A DNA stretch of 64,000 nt, from contig CAWDVK010000008.1 in assembly GCA_963805715.1 (NCBI GenBank), positions 62,001-126,000 on the forward strand, written 5' to 3'. The stretch comes from CAWDVK01 sp963805715. Lineage in GTDB: Bacteria > Actinomycetota > Actinomycetes > Streptosporangiales > Streptosporangiaceae. Under the pieces are notes generated by a model. It was not told the DNA's origin. It ran no database searches and saw only the letters and a list, made by a program, of their open reading frames with translations. Shown piece after piece: positions 35,641-45,701 of this stretch (its first letter is position 1; each line of letters opens with the position of its first letter). The position numbers and the translations under genes are program-made.

Positions 35641-36243
35641 CTAGCCGTCGCCGGGGGCCGGGGCCAGCAGCCCGTCTCGCACGGCCCGCGCGACCAGGTC
35701 CCTGGCATGACGCCCGAGCTCGGCCGAGCCGTCCTCGATCAGCGTGACCTTGGCGAGCACCTGGTCAGCCCGGATGCCATGACGGAGCCAGGTGCCCCCG
35801 CCGGCCCTGAAGTTCTCGAGCATGGGCTGCAGCCGGTCCAGTGCCCGGGCGAATCTCGCCTCCGCGCTCTGCCGTGCCTCGAACTCATCCCACAGCGCGG
35901 CTGCCCAGCCGGCCTGATCCGCGGGCAGCAGCCCGAAGAGCCGGGCGGCGGCGGCGTGCTCGGCCGCTTCCTGCCGGGCCTGTGCCTCGGGCCCGGCGTA
36001 CAGGAACAGGTCCCCCGCGTCGATCTCGACAACGTCATGCAGGAGCAGCATGGCGACGACCCGGCTGATGTCCGTGCCCGGCGGTGCGTACTCGGCCAGC
36101 GTCAGCGCCATGACCGCGATGTGCCAGGAATGCTCGGCCGAGTTCTCCCGCCGGGCCGGGTCGGTGAGCATCGTCTGGCGGAGAACGCCCTTGAGCCGGC
36201 CAGCCTCCTCGGCGAAGCGCAGCTGCTCCTCAAGTCGGTGCAT
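35641..36243 (-). CDS. HD-domain hydrolase (YfbR/YGK1-like)
   Basis: 200-residue HD-domain metalloenzyme: His in NSAEHSWHIAVMALTLAEY and the HD pair in MLLLHDVVEIDAGDLFLY. This resembles the 5'-deoxyribonucleotidase YfbR and its eukaryotic HDDC2 relatives; nucleotide monophosphatase activity is the best guess. A stand-alone gene between two convergent/divergent neighbours. Confidence 0.85.
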   Translation of the reverse strand: MHRLEEQLRFAEEAGRLKGVLRQTMLTDPARRENSAEHSWHIAVMALTLAEYAPPGTDISRVVAMLLLHDVVEIDAGDLFLYAGPEAQARQEAAEHAAAARLFGLLPADQAGWAAALWDEFEARQSAEARFARALDRLQPMLENFRAGGGTWLRHGIRADQVLAKVTLIEDGSAELGRHARDLVARAVRDGLLAPAPGDG

Positions 36244-36559
36244 GCCCCCATTGGATCACCGGCCCCGCCGCTGAGGCAGCCGGCCGGCGGTGCGGCCTGG
36301 CGGGTCGGCCGGACTGATTTTCCCGTCTGTCCGGGCAATATCGGCATACAGGCCGAGATGCCGCTATTGCGGTGGGCGCCCGCCTCAAGGAGGACCCCGG
36401 CGCAGGCGGGGTGTCGGTCGCGTGCCATCCTGTTCTGCGGGGGACCCAAAGATGATACGGGGGACCGGCTCATCAGGCTCGTCCTGGCGGGGCAGCTGCC
36501 CGGCCAGGACGAGCCGTCTCATTCCGCGCCCCGATTAGCGACGTTCCCGTGCCAGCGGG
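36244..36559. other. Intergenic 316 bp between HD gene and amine oxidase
   Basis: Both flanking genes read leftward. The region holds the HD gene's upstream sequence and a strong hairpin just after the amine oxidase stop; no supported gene. Confidence 0.6.
36476..36515 (-). terminator. Long hairpin terminator after the amine oxidase gene
   Basis: Perfect 13-bp arms GGCTCGTCCTGGC (36476-36488) and GCCAGGACGAGCC (36503-36515); the 14-base loop is itself palindromic (GGGCAGCTGCCC), so the stem can extend further. Located 45 bp beyond the stop at 36560, suited to terminate the leftward transcript. Confidence 0.6.
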
Positions 36560-38522
36560 CTAGCCATGATGCGGGCCTGGCGGCACGTCCAGCGCCGGGT
36601 TCCGGTCGAAGAAGCCCCACGGCTTGAGCCAGAAGGCGGCCCGGTCGGCCGGCATGACCGGCCAGTCCTCGGGCCGGGTGATGTGGTGCAGGCCGAAGAC
36701 GTACCAGAGCACGACGTCGGTGTCCTCGATCGGCCGGTCCTGCGCGGTCCAGGCCGGCAGGCCCGTGTCCCGGTCACTGAGGTTCGGGAAGTCGCCGCAG
36801 GGCCACCGCTCCTGCTGCCGGTAGGGCGTGACCCAGAGGGTGTGACCGATCACCTCCGCTCGCCGGAAAGCCGGGGATGCGGGGTCAATGAGCGCCGGGA
36901 AACAGCCTGCCGGCACCAGCTTGTAGCCGGCCGGCTGGCCCAGGCCGCCCCGCGAGCCGCGGTTGACCACCTTCCAGCTGCGCTGGGACTGCCAGTCATA
37001 GTCCTGCTTGCCCTCGGCCTCGGTGCGCAGCGCGGTCTCGCGGATGACGAGGGCCAGGCCATGCGGGTTGTCCTCGCTGACCGGCAGCGGCTCGGAGTCG
37101 CAGGCATACACGGTGTTGGCCGGGCCGTCCACGTCCAGGTCCAGCCTGGCCACGATGAAGTGCTGGTGGAACGGCGCGTAGGTGCGCTGATCGACCAGCG
37201 CGCCGGTTGGCGGCTGGCGGCCGGGCGGGAATGAGGAGGTGACCATGATCCCGGTGGCCCGGACCTCGCACTCGATGTTGCCGTCCTGGTAGAAGCGCCA
37301 GTACACCAGGTACTCGTAGTTGGCCGCGGTGACGTGGAACGAGATGACCAGCCGCCGGGCGCGCCGGACCTCCGCTCCGGTGCGCTCGTCGACGTGCTTC
37401 CAGAGGACGCCGTCGTCCTCCTCATGGATGCAGATCGCGTTCGGGATCGTGACCGGCTCGCCGCGCGAGTCGTGCACGACGGCGTCGAGATAGGTGATCT
37501 CGCCCAGGCAGTCGCAGCCTCGCTCCAGGGACGTGGTCAGGAAGCCGAGTCCCCACTCGCCGATGTCGAACGCGGTGCGGCGGTAGTGGTCCGGCGTCGG
37601 ATCCCGGTACGGCACGATCATCTCGGCCAAGGACAGCCGGTGCGCGACCGGCCGGATCCGGCCCGAGTCCGCGAACCCGACGCTGTGCAGTACCAGGCCC
37701 TCCCGGTGGTTGAAGCCCAGCCGCAGCTGCCAGCCCTGCCAGCTCAGCAGCCGGCCACCGAGCCGGAACGAGGTCCCGTCCGGCTGGCTGACCTGCAGCG
37801 GTGCCACCTCGCGCAGCGGCATCGGCAGCAGCCTGGGCAGGTACTCGCCCATCACCTCAGGGAGCCCGGCGGCGCCGTCGGCGTCCGCGCTGTCCTCGAG
37901 CTCCAGCAGGGTCATCGCGTTCAGGTCGACCAGCGGGTGCAGCCCGGTGACGTGGTGCGCGTACGGGTTGCCGCCGTCGCTGCCGCGGTACCAGAACGTC
38001 GGCCCAGCCGATCCGGATGCCCTGGTAGCGCTCGGGCACCAGCGCCGCCCCGTACGCCCAGACGTCGGTCAGCACCCGGCTCATGTCGGTCAGCCCGCGC
38101 CGCCGCAGGGCCGCGATGAGGCCGGGATGGGCGCGCAGCATGGCATCGCACTCATGCCACTCGTCCACCGTCATATTCGGCTGCTGGCCGGGCAGGTGCT
38201 GCCACCCGATGACGGTGTCGTCAGCCAGCGAGACAACGGCGCGGTAGGCCTGGCCGTTGCCGGTGTTCCAGCAGACAGCCACGGCCTCCCGGCGGATGCC
38301 CTGGCTGCTGCCCCGGCCGGGGCCGGGCATCCGGTGCAGCTGCTCCTTAGCTGGCTCGGCGAGCTCGATCGAGGCGAAGCGCCAGCCGGGCCCGGTGGCC
38401 CGGTCCCGCCGCAACGCCGCCGCCACGCGCCTGAACTCCTCAGCAGTCAGCGGGTCAAGCGGGTGCGCGGCGGCACCGGAGTCACTCCCGGCCACGCCGG
38501 CCGGCTGGTCAGCTGCGCTCAC
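36560..38522 (-). CDS. Copper amine oxidase (primary-amine oxidase), frameshifted
   Basis: Quinoenzyme oxidising primary amines to aldehyde, ammonia and H2O2; 653 aa after correction. The TPQ-forming Tyr is in TAANYEYLVYW, the catalytic-base region is YLDAVVHDSRGEP, and copper ligands are HQHFIVARLDLDVDG plus the late His in GLHHITRPEDWPV. The N-terminal domains (38522-38000) and catalytic part lie in different frames; removing one T on the coding strand at 37995-37996 (GACGTTCTGG to GACGTCTGG) gives GWADVWYRGSDGGNPYAHH. No signal peptide, so cytosolic. Start GTG at 38522. Confidence 0.9.
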
Positions 38523-38700
38523 GAAGGTCGCCTCCTGTCGGGTTACCCGTCATTGTCTCCCGGCCCGGATCAGCGATCGGCCGGCACCGGGACTGAGGTT
38601 GACGCCGGCCCGGCCGCATCGACGATGAGCGCGCCGGCGCGCCGGCGCGCGGGGAGACCCGCGGCCGTGACGTGGCCGCCCGGCAGGAGATACTCGGCCT

Positions 38701-40134
38701 GTGACTGTCCTGGATGCGGTTGTCGTCGGCTCCGGTCCGAATGGCCTGTCGGCGGCGCTCACGCTGGCCAGGGCCGGCCTGACGGTGCAGGTCATCGAGG
38801 GAGCGCAGACGCCCGGCGGCGGGTGCCGGACGGCGGAGCTCACGCTGCCCGGCTTTCACCATGACGTTTGCTCGGCTGTCCACCCGCTGGCCGCGGCATC
38901 GCCTTTCTTCGCCGGCACTGACCTGGCTGAGCGGGGCGCCGAGCTGCTGACGCCGAAGGTGGCCTTCGCGCACCCGCTGGACGGCGGCCGGGCCGCCGCC
39001 GCGACTGGCTCAGTGGATGAGACGGCCGGGGAACTCGGGGCAGATGCCGCTGCCTACCGGAAGCTGATGCGACCGCTGGTGCAGCATGCTGACGCGATCG
39101 TGCCCGCCGTGCTGGCGCTGCACCGGCAGATTCCCGCCGATCCCCGTGCGGTGGCCGGCTTCGGGCTGCGCGGGCTGCTGCCCGCCTCTGTGCTGGCCCG
39201 CCGCTTTCGTACGCCGGAGGCGAGGGCGATGCTGGCCGGCGTGGCTGCGCACTCGGTGCAGCCGCTGTCGGCCCCGCTCACCGGCGGCTTCGGCCTGCTG
39301 CTGATGATGCTGGCGCACTCGCCCGGCTGGCCGGTGGTGGCAGGCGGCAGCCAGCGGATCACTGACGCGCTGACGGCCGAGCTGATCTCGCTGGGCGGCG
39401 AGGTCCTGACCGGGTCGTGGATCCGGCGGCTGGAGGAGCTTCCGCCGGCCACCGCGATCCTGCTGGACGTGGCACCGCGCGAGGCGGCCGCCCTGGCCGG
39501 TGACCGGCTGCCGGCCCGGTACGTCCGGGCACTGCGGCGGTTCCGGTACGGGCCGGGTGCCTGCAAGGTGGACTGGGCACTCAGCGGCCCGGTGCCGTGG
39601 GAGGCGCAGGCCTGCCGCGATACCGCGACCGTGCACCTGGGCGGCACATTCGCCGAGATTGCCCGCAGCGAGGCCGACGTGGCGGCCGGGCGGCACCCGT
39701 CCCGTCCGTACTGCATCGTGGCCCAGCCCAGCGTGATCGACCCGGCGCGCGCCCCGGCCGGGCAGCACACCCTCTGGGGCTACTGCCACGTGCCGCCCGG
39801 CTCGACCGTCGACATGACCGACCGGATCGAGGCGCAGATCGAGCGCTTCGCCCCCGGCTTCCGCGATCTCATCCTGGCCAGGTCGGTCCGGACGGCGGCG
39901 GACCTGGAGCGATACAACCCGAACTACGTCGGCGGGGACGTTAACAGCGGAATGGGCACGCTGCGCCAGACGCTGCTGCGGCCCACCACGGCGTGGAACA
40001 CCTACCGGACGCCCGCGAAGGGCATCTACCTGTGCTCGTCGTCAACGCCGCCGGGCGGCGGCGTGCACGGCATGTGCGGCGTGTGGGCGGCCCGCACCGC
40101 GCTGGCCGATCTGGGCGTCACCGCGTGGCGGTAA
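38701..40134 (+). CDS. FAD-dependent phytoene-desaturase-like oxidoreductase
   Basis: 477-residue flavoprotein of the CrtI/RetSat-like family. The Rossmann ADP-binding motif is AVVVGSGPNGLSAALTLARAG; LSAPLTGGFGLLLMMLAH mid-protein and STPPGGGVHGMCGVWAARTAL at the C-terminus are the typical FAD-closing motifs. No carotenoid biosynthesis genes are adjacent, so the substrate is unknown. GTG start at 38701, transcribed divergently from the amine oxidase. Confidence 0.85.
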   Translation: MTVLDAVVVGSGPNGLSAALTLARAGLTVQVIEGAQTPGGGCRTAELTLPGFHHDVCSAVHPLAAASPFFAGTDLAERGAELLTPKVAFAHPLDGGRAAAATGSVDETAGELGADAAAYRKLMRPLVQHADAIVPAVLALHRQIPADPRAVAGFGLRGLLPASVLARRFRTPEARAMLAGVAAHSVQPLSAPLTGGFGLLLMMLAHSPGWPVVAGGSQRITDALTAELISLGGEVLTGSWIRRLEELPPATAILLDVAPREAAALAGDRLPARYVRALRRFRYGPGACKVDWALSGPVPWEAQACRDTATVHLGGTFAEIARSEADVAAGRHPSRPYCIVAQPSVIDPARAPAGQHTLWGYCHVPPGSTVDMTDRIEAQIERFAPGFRDLILARSVRTAADLERYNPNYVGGDVNSGMGTLRQTLLRPTTAWNTYRTPAKGIYLCSSSTPPGGGVHGMCGVWAARTALADLGVTAWR

Positions 40135-40169
40135 GGCGCCAGGGCCCGGGCGCAGGCCGCCGGCGCCGC

Positions 40170-41504
40170 TCAGCCGCGCTGGGCCGCGATCAGGTCCCGG
40201 TACCAGCGGAACGAGGCCTTCGGCGTGCGCCGCTGGGACTCGAAGTCGACGTGCACGAGCCCGAAACGCTGGCCGAATCCCTCAGCCCACTCGAAGTTGT
40301 CCATCAGCGTCCAGGTCAGGTACCCGCGGACATCCACGCCAGCCGTGATCGCATCGGCTACCGCCCGGATATGCCCGTCCAGGTACCCGATCCTGGGCTG
40401 GTCGTCGATGCTGCCGTCGGCGGCGGGCTCGTCGGTCACCGAGCAGCCGTTCTCGGTGATGTAAATGGGCGGCAGCCGGTCGCCGTAGCGGTCCCGCAGC
40501 GTGGTCAGCAGCTCGGTGAGCCCGGCCGGCACGACCGGCCAGCCGAACGCGGTCACCGGGAAGCCGGGAATGGGCTCCTCCCGGAACGGCAGCGGCGAGC
40601 CGGTCGCGGCCGCTACCCGGACCGGGCGGTAGTAATTCACGCCCAGGGCGTCGACGGGCGCCGCGATCACCGCGAGGTCGCCGTCCCGGACGCAGCCGGG
40701 GCCATCGGGGCCGGCGCCGAATGCGGCCAGGCCCGGGTAGCTGCCCAGCAGCAGGGGATCGGTGCAGAGGCGGTTCTGCACAGCGTCGTAGGCGGCCGCC
40801 GCGGTGAGGTCAGCCTCGCTGCGTGAGGCCGGCCACGCGGGGGAGTAGTTATTGGTGATGGCGACCCGGGCCACCCCCGCCGCGCGCAGCGCCGCGGCCG
40901 CCAGCCCGTGACCGAGCAACTGGTGGTGCGCGGCCGGGAGGGCAGCGAGCATCAGCTCGCGGCCCGGCGCGTGCGTGCCGAGCGCGTAGCCGAGCGCGGT
41001 GACCACGAAGGGCTCGTTGAGCGTGATCCAGAGCCCGATCCGGTCGGCGAGCCGCTGCGCGGCGAGGCTGGCGTACTCGGCGAGCCGGTAGGCCGTGTCG
41101 CGTGCCATCCAGCCGCCCTGGTCTTCCAGCGGCTGCGGCAGGTCCCAGTGGTACAGCGTGGGCATCGGCGTGATGCCCCTGGCCAGCAGGGCGTCGGTGA
41201 GCCGGTCGTAGAAGTCCAGGCCGGCCGCGCTGGCCGGGCCGCTGCCCGGCGGCTGGATCCGGGGCCAGGCTAGGGAGAACCGGTAGGCGGTGATGCCCAG
41301 CTCGGCCATCAGGTCGAGATCTTCCGGCCAGCGATGGTAGTGGTCGGCCGCGATGTCGCCGGTCTGGCCGTCCCTGACCGCACCTGGCCGCTGGCAGAAG
41401 GTATCCCAGATCGACGGGCCGCGGCCGTCCTCGGCGGCAGCGCCCTCGATCTGGTAGGCGGAGGTGGCGACGCCCCAGGCGAACCCGTCCGGGAATCGCG
41501 TCAT
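40170..41504 (-). CDS. GH1 beta-glucosidase
   Basis: 444-residue glycoside hydrolase family 1. N-terminal signature FPDGFAWGVATSAYQIEGAA, acid/base Glu in TLNEPFVVTALGY, and nucleophile Glu in IYITENGCSV are intact; C-terminal GYLTWTLMDNFEWAEGFGQR completes the family pattern. No secretion signal, so intracellular hydrolysis of cello-oligosaccharides or plant glycosides is likely. ATG 41504 is the preferred start; GTG 41519 is possible. Confidence 0.95.
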   Translation of the reverse strand: MTRFPDGFAWGVATSAYQIEGAAAEDGRGPSIWDTFCQRPGAVRDGQTGDIAADHYHRWPEDLDLMAELGITAYRFSLAWPRIQPPGSGPASAAGLDFYDRLTDALLARGITPMPTLYHWDLPQPLEDQGGWMARDTAYRLAEYASLAAQRLADRIGLWITLNEPFVVTALGYALGTHAPGRELMLAALPAAHHQLLGHGLAAAALRAAGVARVAITNNYSPAWPASRSEADLTAAAAYDAVQNRLCTDPLLLGSYPGLAAFGAGPDGPGCVRDGDLAVIAAPVDALGVNYYRPVRVAAATGSPLPFREEPIPGFPVTAFGWPVVPAGLTELLTTLRDRYGDRLPPIYITENGCSVTDEPAADGSIDDQPRIGYLDGHIRAVADAITAGVDVRGYLTWTLMDNFEWAEGFGQRFGLVHVDFESQRRTPKASFRWYRDLIAAQRG

Positions 41505-41696
41505 CGCGAGATCAGTCACGCAGCGATCGTATGGCCGGCGGCCTGGCGCCGACGTCGCGGCTGCCGCCCGGCGGCGGCTCGTGATCTTACCCATCCGCGT
41601 GATGCGGCCAGGGCCCGGCGGTGCCCGACTAAAGCAGGGCCACTGTGCCCTGCTGCTAGCGGGCAGGCAGATGGCACCGCCGCTGCCTGGCTGGCC

Positions 41697-42704
41697 TCAC
41701 TCGTGCATCGGGCGCTCGTGGTCCGCGTGCCCGGCCAGCTCGAGCTGGAAGGTGGAGTGCTCCACGTCGAAATGCCCGCGCAGGCATGCTTGCAGCGCGT
41801 CCAGCATGACGGCGCTGCGGCCGTCGGTCAGGACGTCGGGCTCCACCACGATGTGCGCGGAGAGCACCGGAAGCCCGGACGTGATCGTCCAGGCATGCAG
41901 GTCGTGCACGGCGCGAACGCCGGCCAGCGCGGTCATGTGGCTGCGGATCTCCGCCAGGTCGATGTTCTTCGGGCTGGCCTCCAGCAGCACCTCGACCACC
42001 TCCCGGAGCAGCTGCCAGGTCCGCGGCAGGATCAGCGCGGCGACCGCGAGCGAGGCAATCGGGTCGGCCCGCTCGAAACCGGTGGCCGCGATCACCAGGC
42101 CGGTGACGATGACGGCCGCGGCGCCGAGCGTGTCCGAGGCGACCTCGAGGAAGGCGCCGCGCAGATTGAGGCTCTGCGCCTGGCCGCGGCGCAGCAGCAG
42201 CAGCGAGGTCGCGTTGGCGATCAGCGCGACCAGGCCGAACGCGATCAGCAGCGGCGGGCTGACCGAGGGCGGCGCCATCAGGCGGCGGATCGCCTCCACG
42301 AAGATGAAGACCGCCATCCCGATCAGCAGCATGGCGTTGGCCATCGCGGCCAGGATCTCGGCCCGTGCGTAGCCGAAGGTTCGCCGCGCGGTGGCGGGCC
42401 GGGCCGCGAACCGGGCCGCGAGCAGCGACAGCCCGACGCCCGCCGCATCGGCTGCCATGTGCGCGGCGTCGGCCAGCAGCACCAGCGCCCCGGCGGCGAT
42501 GCCCCCGCCGACCTCGGCCAGCGCTACGGCCAGCGTGATCAGCAGGACGAGCCGGAGCGTCCTGCTGTGCCGGCCGGTTGCGGTGCCGGAGTGGTCATGG
42601 CCGTGCCCGTGCGCTCGCGCGGGCCCGCGCCGGGGATCACGGTCGCGCCCGGGCCCGCCGCCATCGGAGTGATCATGCCCGCCCGCGGGCCGCGCTCCGG
42701 TCAT
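41697..42704 (-). CDS. Cation diffusion facilitator (CDF) exporter
   Basis: 335-residue divalent-metal/H+ antiporter. A His-rich N-terminus (HDHSDGG, HGHGHDHSG) precedes six helices; the transport site HxxxD is in LLADAAHMAADAAG and the second in FLEVASDTLGAAAV. The C-terminal cytosolic domain (VRAVHDLHAWTITSG ... HDVEH-like HFDVEHSTFQ) matches Zn/Cd/Co exporters of the CzcD type. ATG 42704 overlaps the APC permease stop by 4 bp, so the two form an operon. Confidence 0.92.
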   Translation of the reverse strand: MTGARPAGGHDHSDGGGPGRDRDPRRGPARAHGHGHDHSGTATGRHSRTLRLVLLITLAVALAEVGGGIAAGALVLLADAAHMAADAAGVGLSLLAARFAARPATARRTFGYARAEILAAMANAMLLIGMAVFIFVEAIRRLMAPPSVSPPLLIAFGLVALIANATSLLLLRRGQAQSLNLRGAFLEVASDTLGAAAVIVTGLVIAATGFERADPIASLAVAALILPRTWQLLREVVEVLLEASPKNIDLAEIRSHMTALAGVRAVHDLHAWTITSGLPVLSAHIVVEPDVLTDGRSAVMLDALQACLRGHFDVEHSTFQLELAGHADHERPMHE

Positions 42705-45371
42705 GTCTCCTGGTCGTCGCGCCGCCGGCGGGAGAAGCGCTTCGGCTTATCCCGGCTGCCGCCCTGGTCGGCCAGGCCCCCCGACCCGGCTGCCAGCAGC
42801 TCGTAGGCGGGATTGATCATGACGGGCTTGCCTTCCTTCATCCCGACGTGCCCGCGGAGCCGCACCTTGCAGCCGGGCTTCAGGCCCGGGATGTTCGACC
42901 GGCCGTAGAACAGCGCGGTCAGCTGACCGGTGGAGTCGGTCACGTCGCAGGCCAGCACCGTGTTGTGCTCGACCGGGCGGATCTCGACCGCTCGCACTCG
43001 GCCCTCAGCCACCGCGCGTCCCGGCCCGTTCAGCGTGCCGATGGGCTGGCAGTCTCGCGATGGCACCGGCCGGTCGTAGTCACTGCCATCGGGCGCCTGG
43101 ACGGAGACCACCCGGCCCGGGTCCGCGGGCGGAGCCTCGGCATCAGGCACCGCCGCCGGGGCTCCCGGCGCGGCGGCGGCTGCCGGGGGCACCGGGCTCG
43201 CGGCCGCTCCCGCCTCGTCAGCGTCGGCTCGCAGCGCGGCCGCCGCGCTGGCGGGACCGCCGTCGCCGACCGGCACCGCACCGCCGTCGCGGGCCGGCAC
43301 CGGACCGCCGTCGCCGGCCGGAACCGGACCGCCGTGGTGCTGACCCGGCAGCAGCCCGCCGGGCGGGCCGGCCGCGGTGCCGGATGCCTGCCGGGCGAGC
43401 AGGGTATCGACCCGGCTGCGCACGTCGAACGGGACGATGGTGGCGGCGGCATGCGGGATCCGGCTGATCACCGCCGCCATCTTGTCAGCGGTCCGGTCAT
43501 GCAGCAGGCGGCCGAGCAGCGGCGAGTAGCCGCGTCGCGGCAGGATCACGGTCACCCCGACGCCGGGCAGGTCAGCCTCGGCCTTCACCAGCTCGGCCGC
43601 GCACCGGGCCAGCCTGCGGTCCGGGCAGTCGACGAACTCCAGGGCGATCCCGGTGTTGGCCTGGACCCATTCCCGGCGCAGCCGGTCCGCCACCACGTTG
43701 TCGATGACGAAGTGAACGGCTTCCAGGGTGGTGGGCCGCAGGCTGCGGGCATAGCGCAGGGCAGCCACGGTGGCCAGGTCGAGGTCGTCCACGAAGACGA
43801 ACACGGTGCGGCGCGCGTAGGTGGGCGGCTCGGGTGGCTTCGGCCGGCTGCCGATGTTCTCCAGCACGGTGGCCTCTATCCGGTACTGCCGGTTCAGCCG
43901 GATGAGAGCGGGCACGCCGACGATGAAGATCACGATGACCAGCCAGGCGCCGGACGTGAACTTGACGACCGCGAAGATCAGGACCACGACCAGTGAGGTG
44001 ACGCCGGCCGAGAAGTTGATCACGAGCTTGCGCCGCCAGTGCGCTTCCTTGTGGACGTGGTGGTACCGGGCCATCCCGAAGCCCGCCAGGGTGAACGCGG
44101 TGAAGACGCCGATCGCGTAGAACGGGACCAGCCTGTTGACGTTCGAGCCCACCGCGGCCAGCAGGGCGATGGACAGCACGGCCAGCACGATGATGCCGTT
44201 GGAGAACGCCAGCCGGTGACCGCGCTTGGTCAGCCATCGCGGCAGGAACGAGTCCTCGGCCACGAAGTTGGCCAGGAACGGGAACCCGTTGAAGCTGGTG
44301 TTCCCCCCGGTGTAGAGGATCAGCGCCGTCGTCGCCTGGACCACGATATAGAGGGCGTTGCCCCAGACCGTGTCTCGCCCGAAGACCAGCCCGGCCTCCT
44401 GCGAGATCACGGTCGGCACGCCGCTGTCGTACGGGGTGGCGTGCGTGGCGTGCGCCAGCCAGGAGATCCCGGCGACCAGGGTGCCCAGGATCAGGCCCTC
44501 GGCCACCAGCACCTTGCGGGCGTTCAGGCCCTCCGGGGGCTTGAACGCGCTCACCGCGTTGGAGACCGCCTCGATGCCGGTCAGCGATGAGCCGCCATTG
44601 GCGAAGGCCTTCAGCAGGACGAACACCATCCCGAAGGCAATCAGGGTGCTGTGGTTAGGCGTCCCGGTGACGGTCCCGGGGCCCGGGTGGTAGAGCGGAA
44701 GATTCCCGAAGGCCTCGCGTATCAGGCCAGTGATGATCATGATGATGATCACGGCGGAGAACAGGTAGGTCGGCACCGCGAACGCCCGGCCTGCCTCGCG
44801 GATGCCGCGCAGGTTGCCGAAGCACATCAGCAGGATGACGACGATGGACACCAGGGTCAGCTCGTCCTGGCTGACGTGCTGCATGATGCTGACCGGCAGC
44901 GCCGAGGCGACGGCCGCGGTCCCGGCCGCGATCTGCACCGCGACGGTGACGACGTAGTCGACCATCAGGGCGACGGCCGCGATCTGGGCGACCCGGGGTC
45001 CGAAATTATCCCGGGCGACCACGTACGATCCGCCGGCCCTGGTGTAGACCGTCACCACCTCGCGGTAGGACAGAACCACCAGGATCATCACGAAAAGCAC
45101 CACGCCGGTGATCGGCAGGATCAGGGTGAACGCTGCGGCGGCGAGGCCGCCTTTGAGCAGCTCGATCAGGATCTCCTCGGTGCCGTAGGCTGAGGAGGAG
45201 ATTCCGTCCGGGGAGAGCACGCCCAGCGCGAGCCGCTTGGACAGCCGTTGCTCGCCGAGCTGCTCGTTGATCAGCGGCCGGCCCAGTCAGCCGGCGCTTT
45301 ATCGCGTAGCCCAGGCCCTCGGCGAGGTCGTTCCGCCGGATGGCCGTGCCCACCGCTCTTCGCATGGCCAC
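42701..45371 (-). CDS. APC-family permease with C-terminal OB-fold domain, frameshifted near start
   Basis: About 889 aa when corrected. N-terminus AEGLGYAIKRRLTG is in one frame and RPLINEQLGEQRLSKRLALG in the next; one extra base at about 45282-45286. Then SPDGISSSAYGTEEILIEL and 11-12 helices of an APC amino-acid/cation permease, a USP-like cytosolic domain (TVFVFVDDLDLATVAALRYA), a repeat-rich Pro/Gly/Ala linker, and a C-terminal OB-fold (VRAVEIRPVEHNTVLACDVT ... KPVMINPAYEL). The permease and an OB-fold protein are usually separate genes in actinobacteria. The fusion is in one uninterrupted frame. Substrate unknown. Confidence 0.85.
43256..43327. repeat. 3 x 24-bp tandem repeat in permease linker
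   Basis: Three near-identical 24-bp units (43256-43279, 43280-43303, 43304-43327) encode GPVPAGDG-like octapeptides between the permease and the OB-fold domain. Confidence 0.9.
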
Positions 45372-45701
45372 GCCGCTGCGCCCTCCCTTGACAACACCCT
45401 GACGTGGCCTTCATACCATCACGGCCGTATGCAACGCGCGAGCGCGGCAGCCGGGATGTCCCGGGCTGGGCGCTGACCTGCTGCTGGGCAGATTCTGGAG
45501 GTAGGCAGACCGATGGCGGGCTATCAGCGTAACCGGCCGTTCACCTCCGTCTGACAACCTGCCCGCGGCAGGGCTGCGCGGCGGGACAGCGCCCCGGTGC
45601 GATGGCGGGGCGCAGCGCCCGCCCTGCCCTGCCATGGCAGGGTTATGCAGGTAGCACATGGAGGAAAGCTGCACCAGCCGCCGGATCAGGAAGGCACAGC
45701 C
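45372..45701. other. Divergent 330-bp promoter/leader region
   Basis: Separates the leftward permease gene from the rightward MgtE-N/CBS gene. It contains a 16-bp perfect palindrome and a nearby GGGCGC/GCGCCC hairpin. I see no M-box or other recognisable riboswitch here, unlike upstream of the second NRAMP gene. Confidence 0.6.
45627..45642. promoter_or_regulatory. 16-bp perfect palindrome upstream of MgtE-N/CBS gene
   Basis: CCCTGCCATGGCAGGG, 60 bp before the start codon at 45702. Suitable size and symmetry for a dimeric repressor operator; identity of any regulator is unknown. Confidence 0.4.

Noticed and set aside
36290..36538. 82-residue + strand frame between the HD and amine oxidase genes
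   Set aside because: Overlaps a strong terminator hairpin and has no family features.
45372..45701. Second M-box riboswitch upstream of the MgtE-N/CBS gene
   Set aside because: None of the core elements (GGTGAGGC, GACGCC, AAAGCTCT) occur in this leader.
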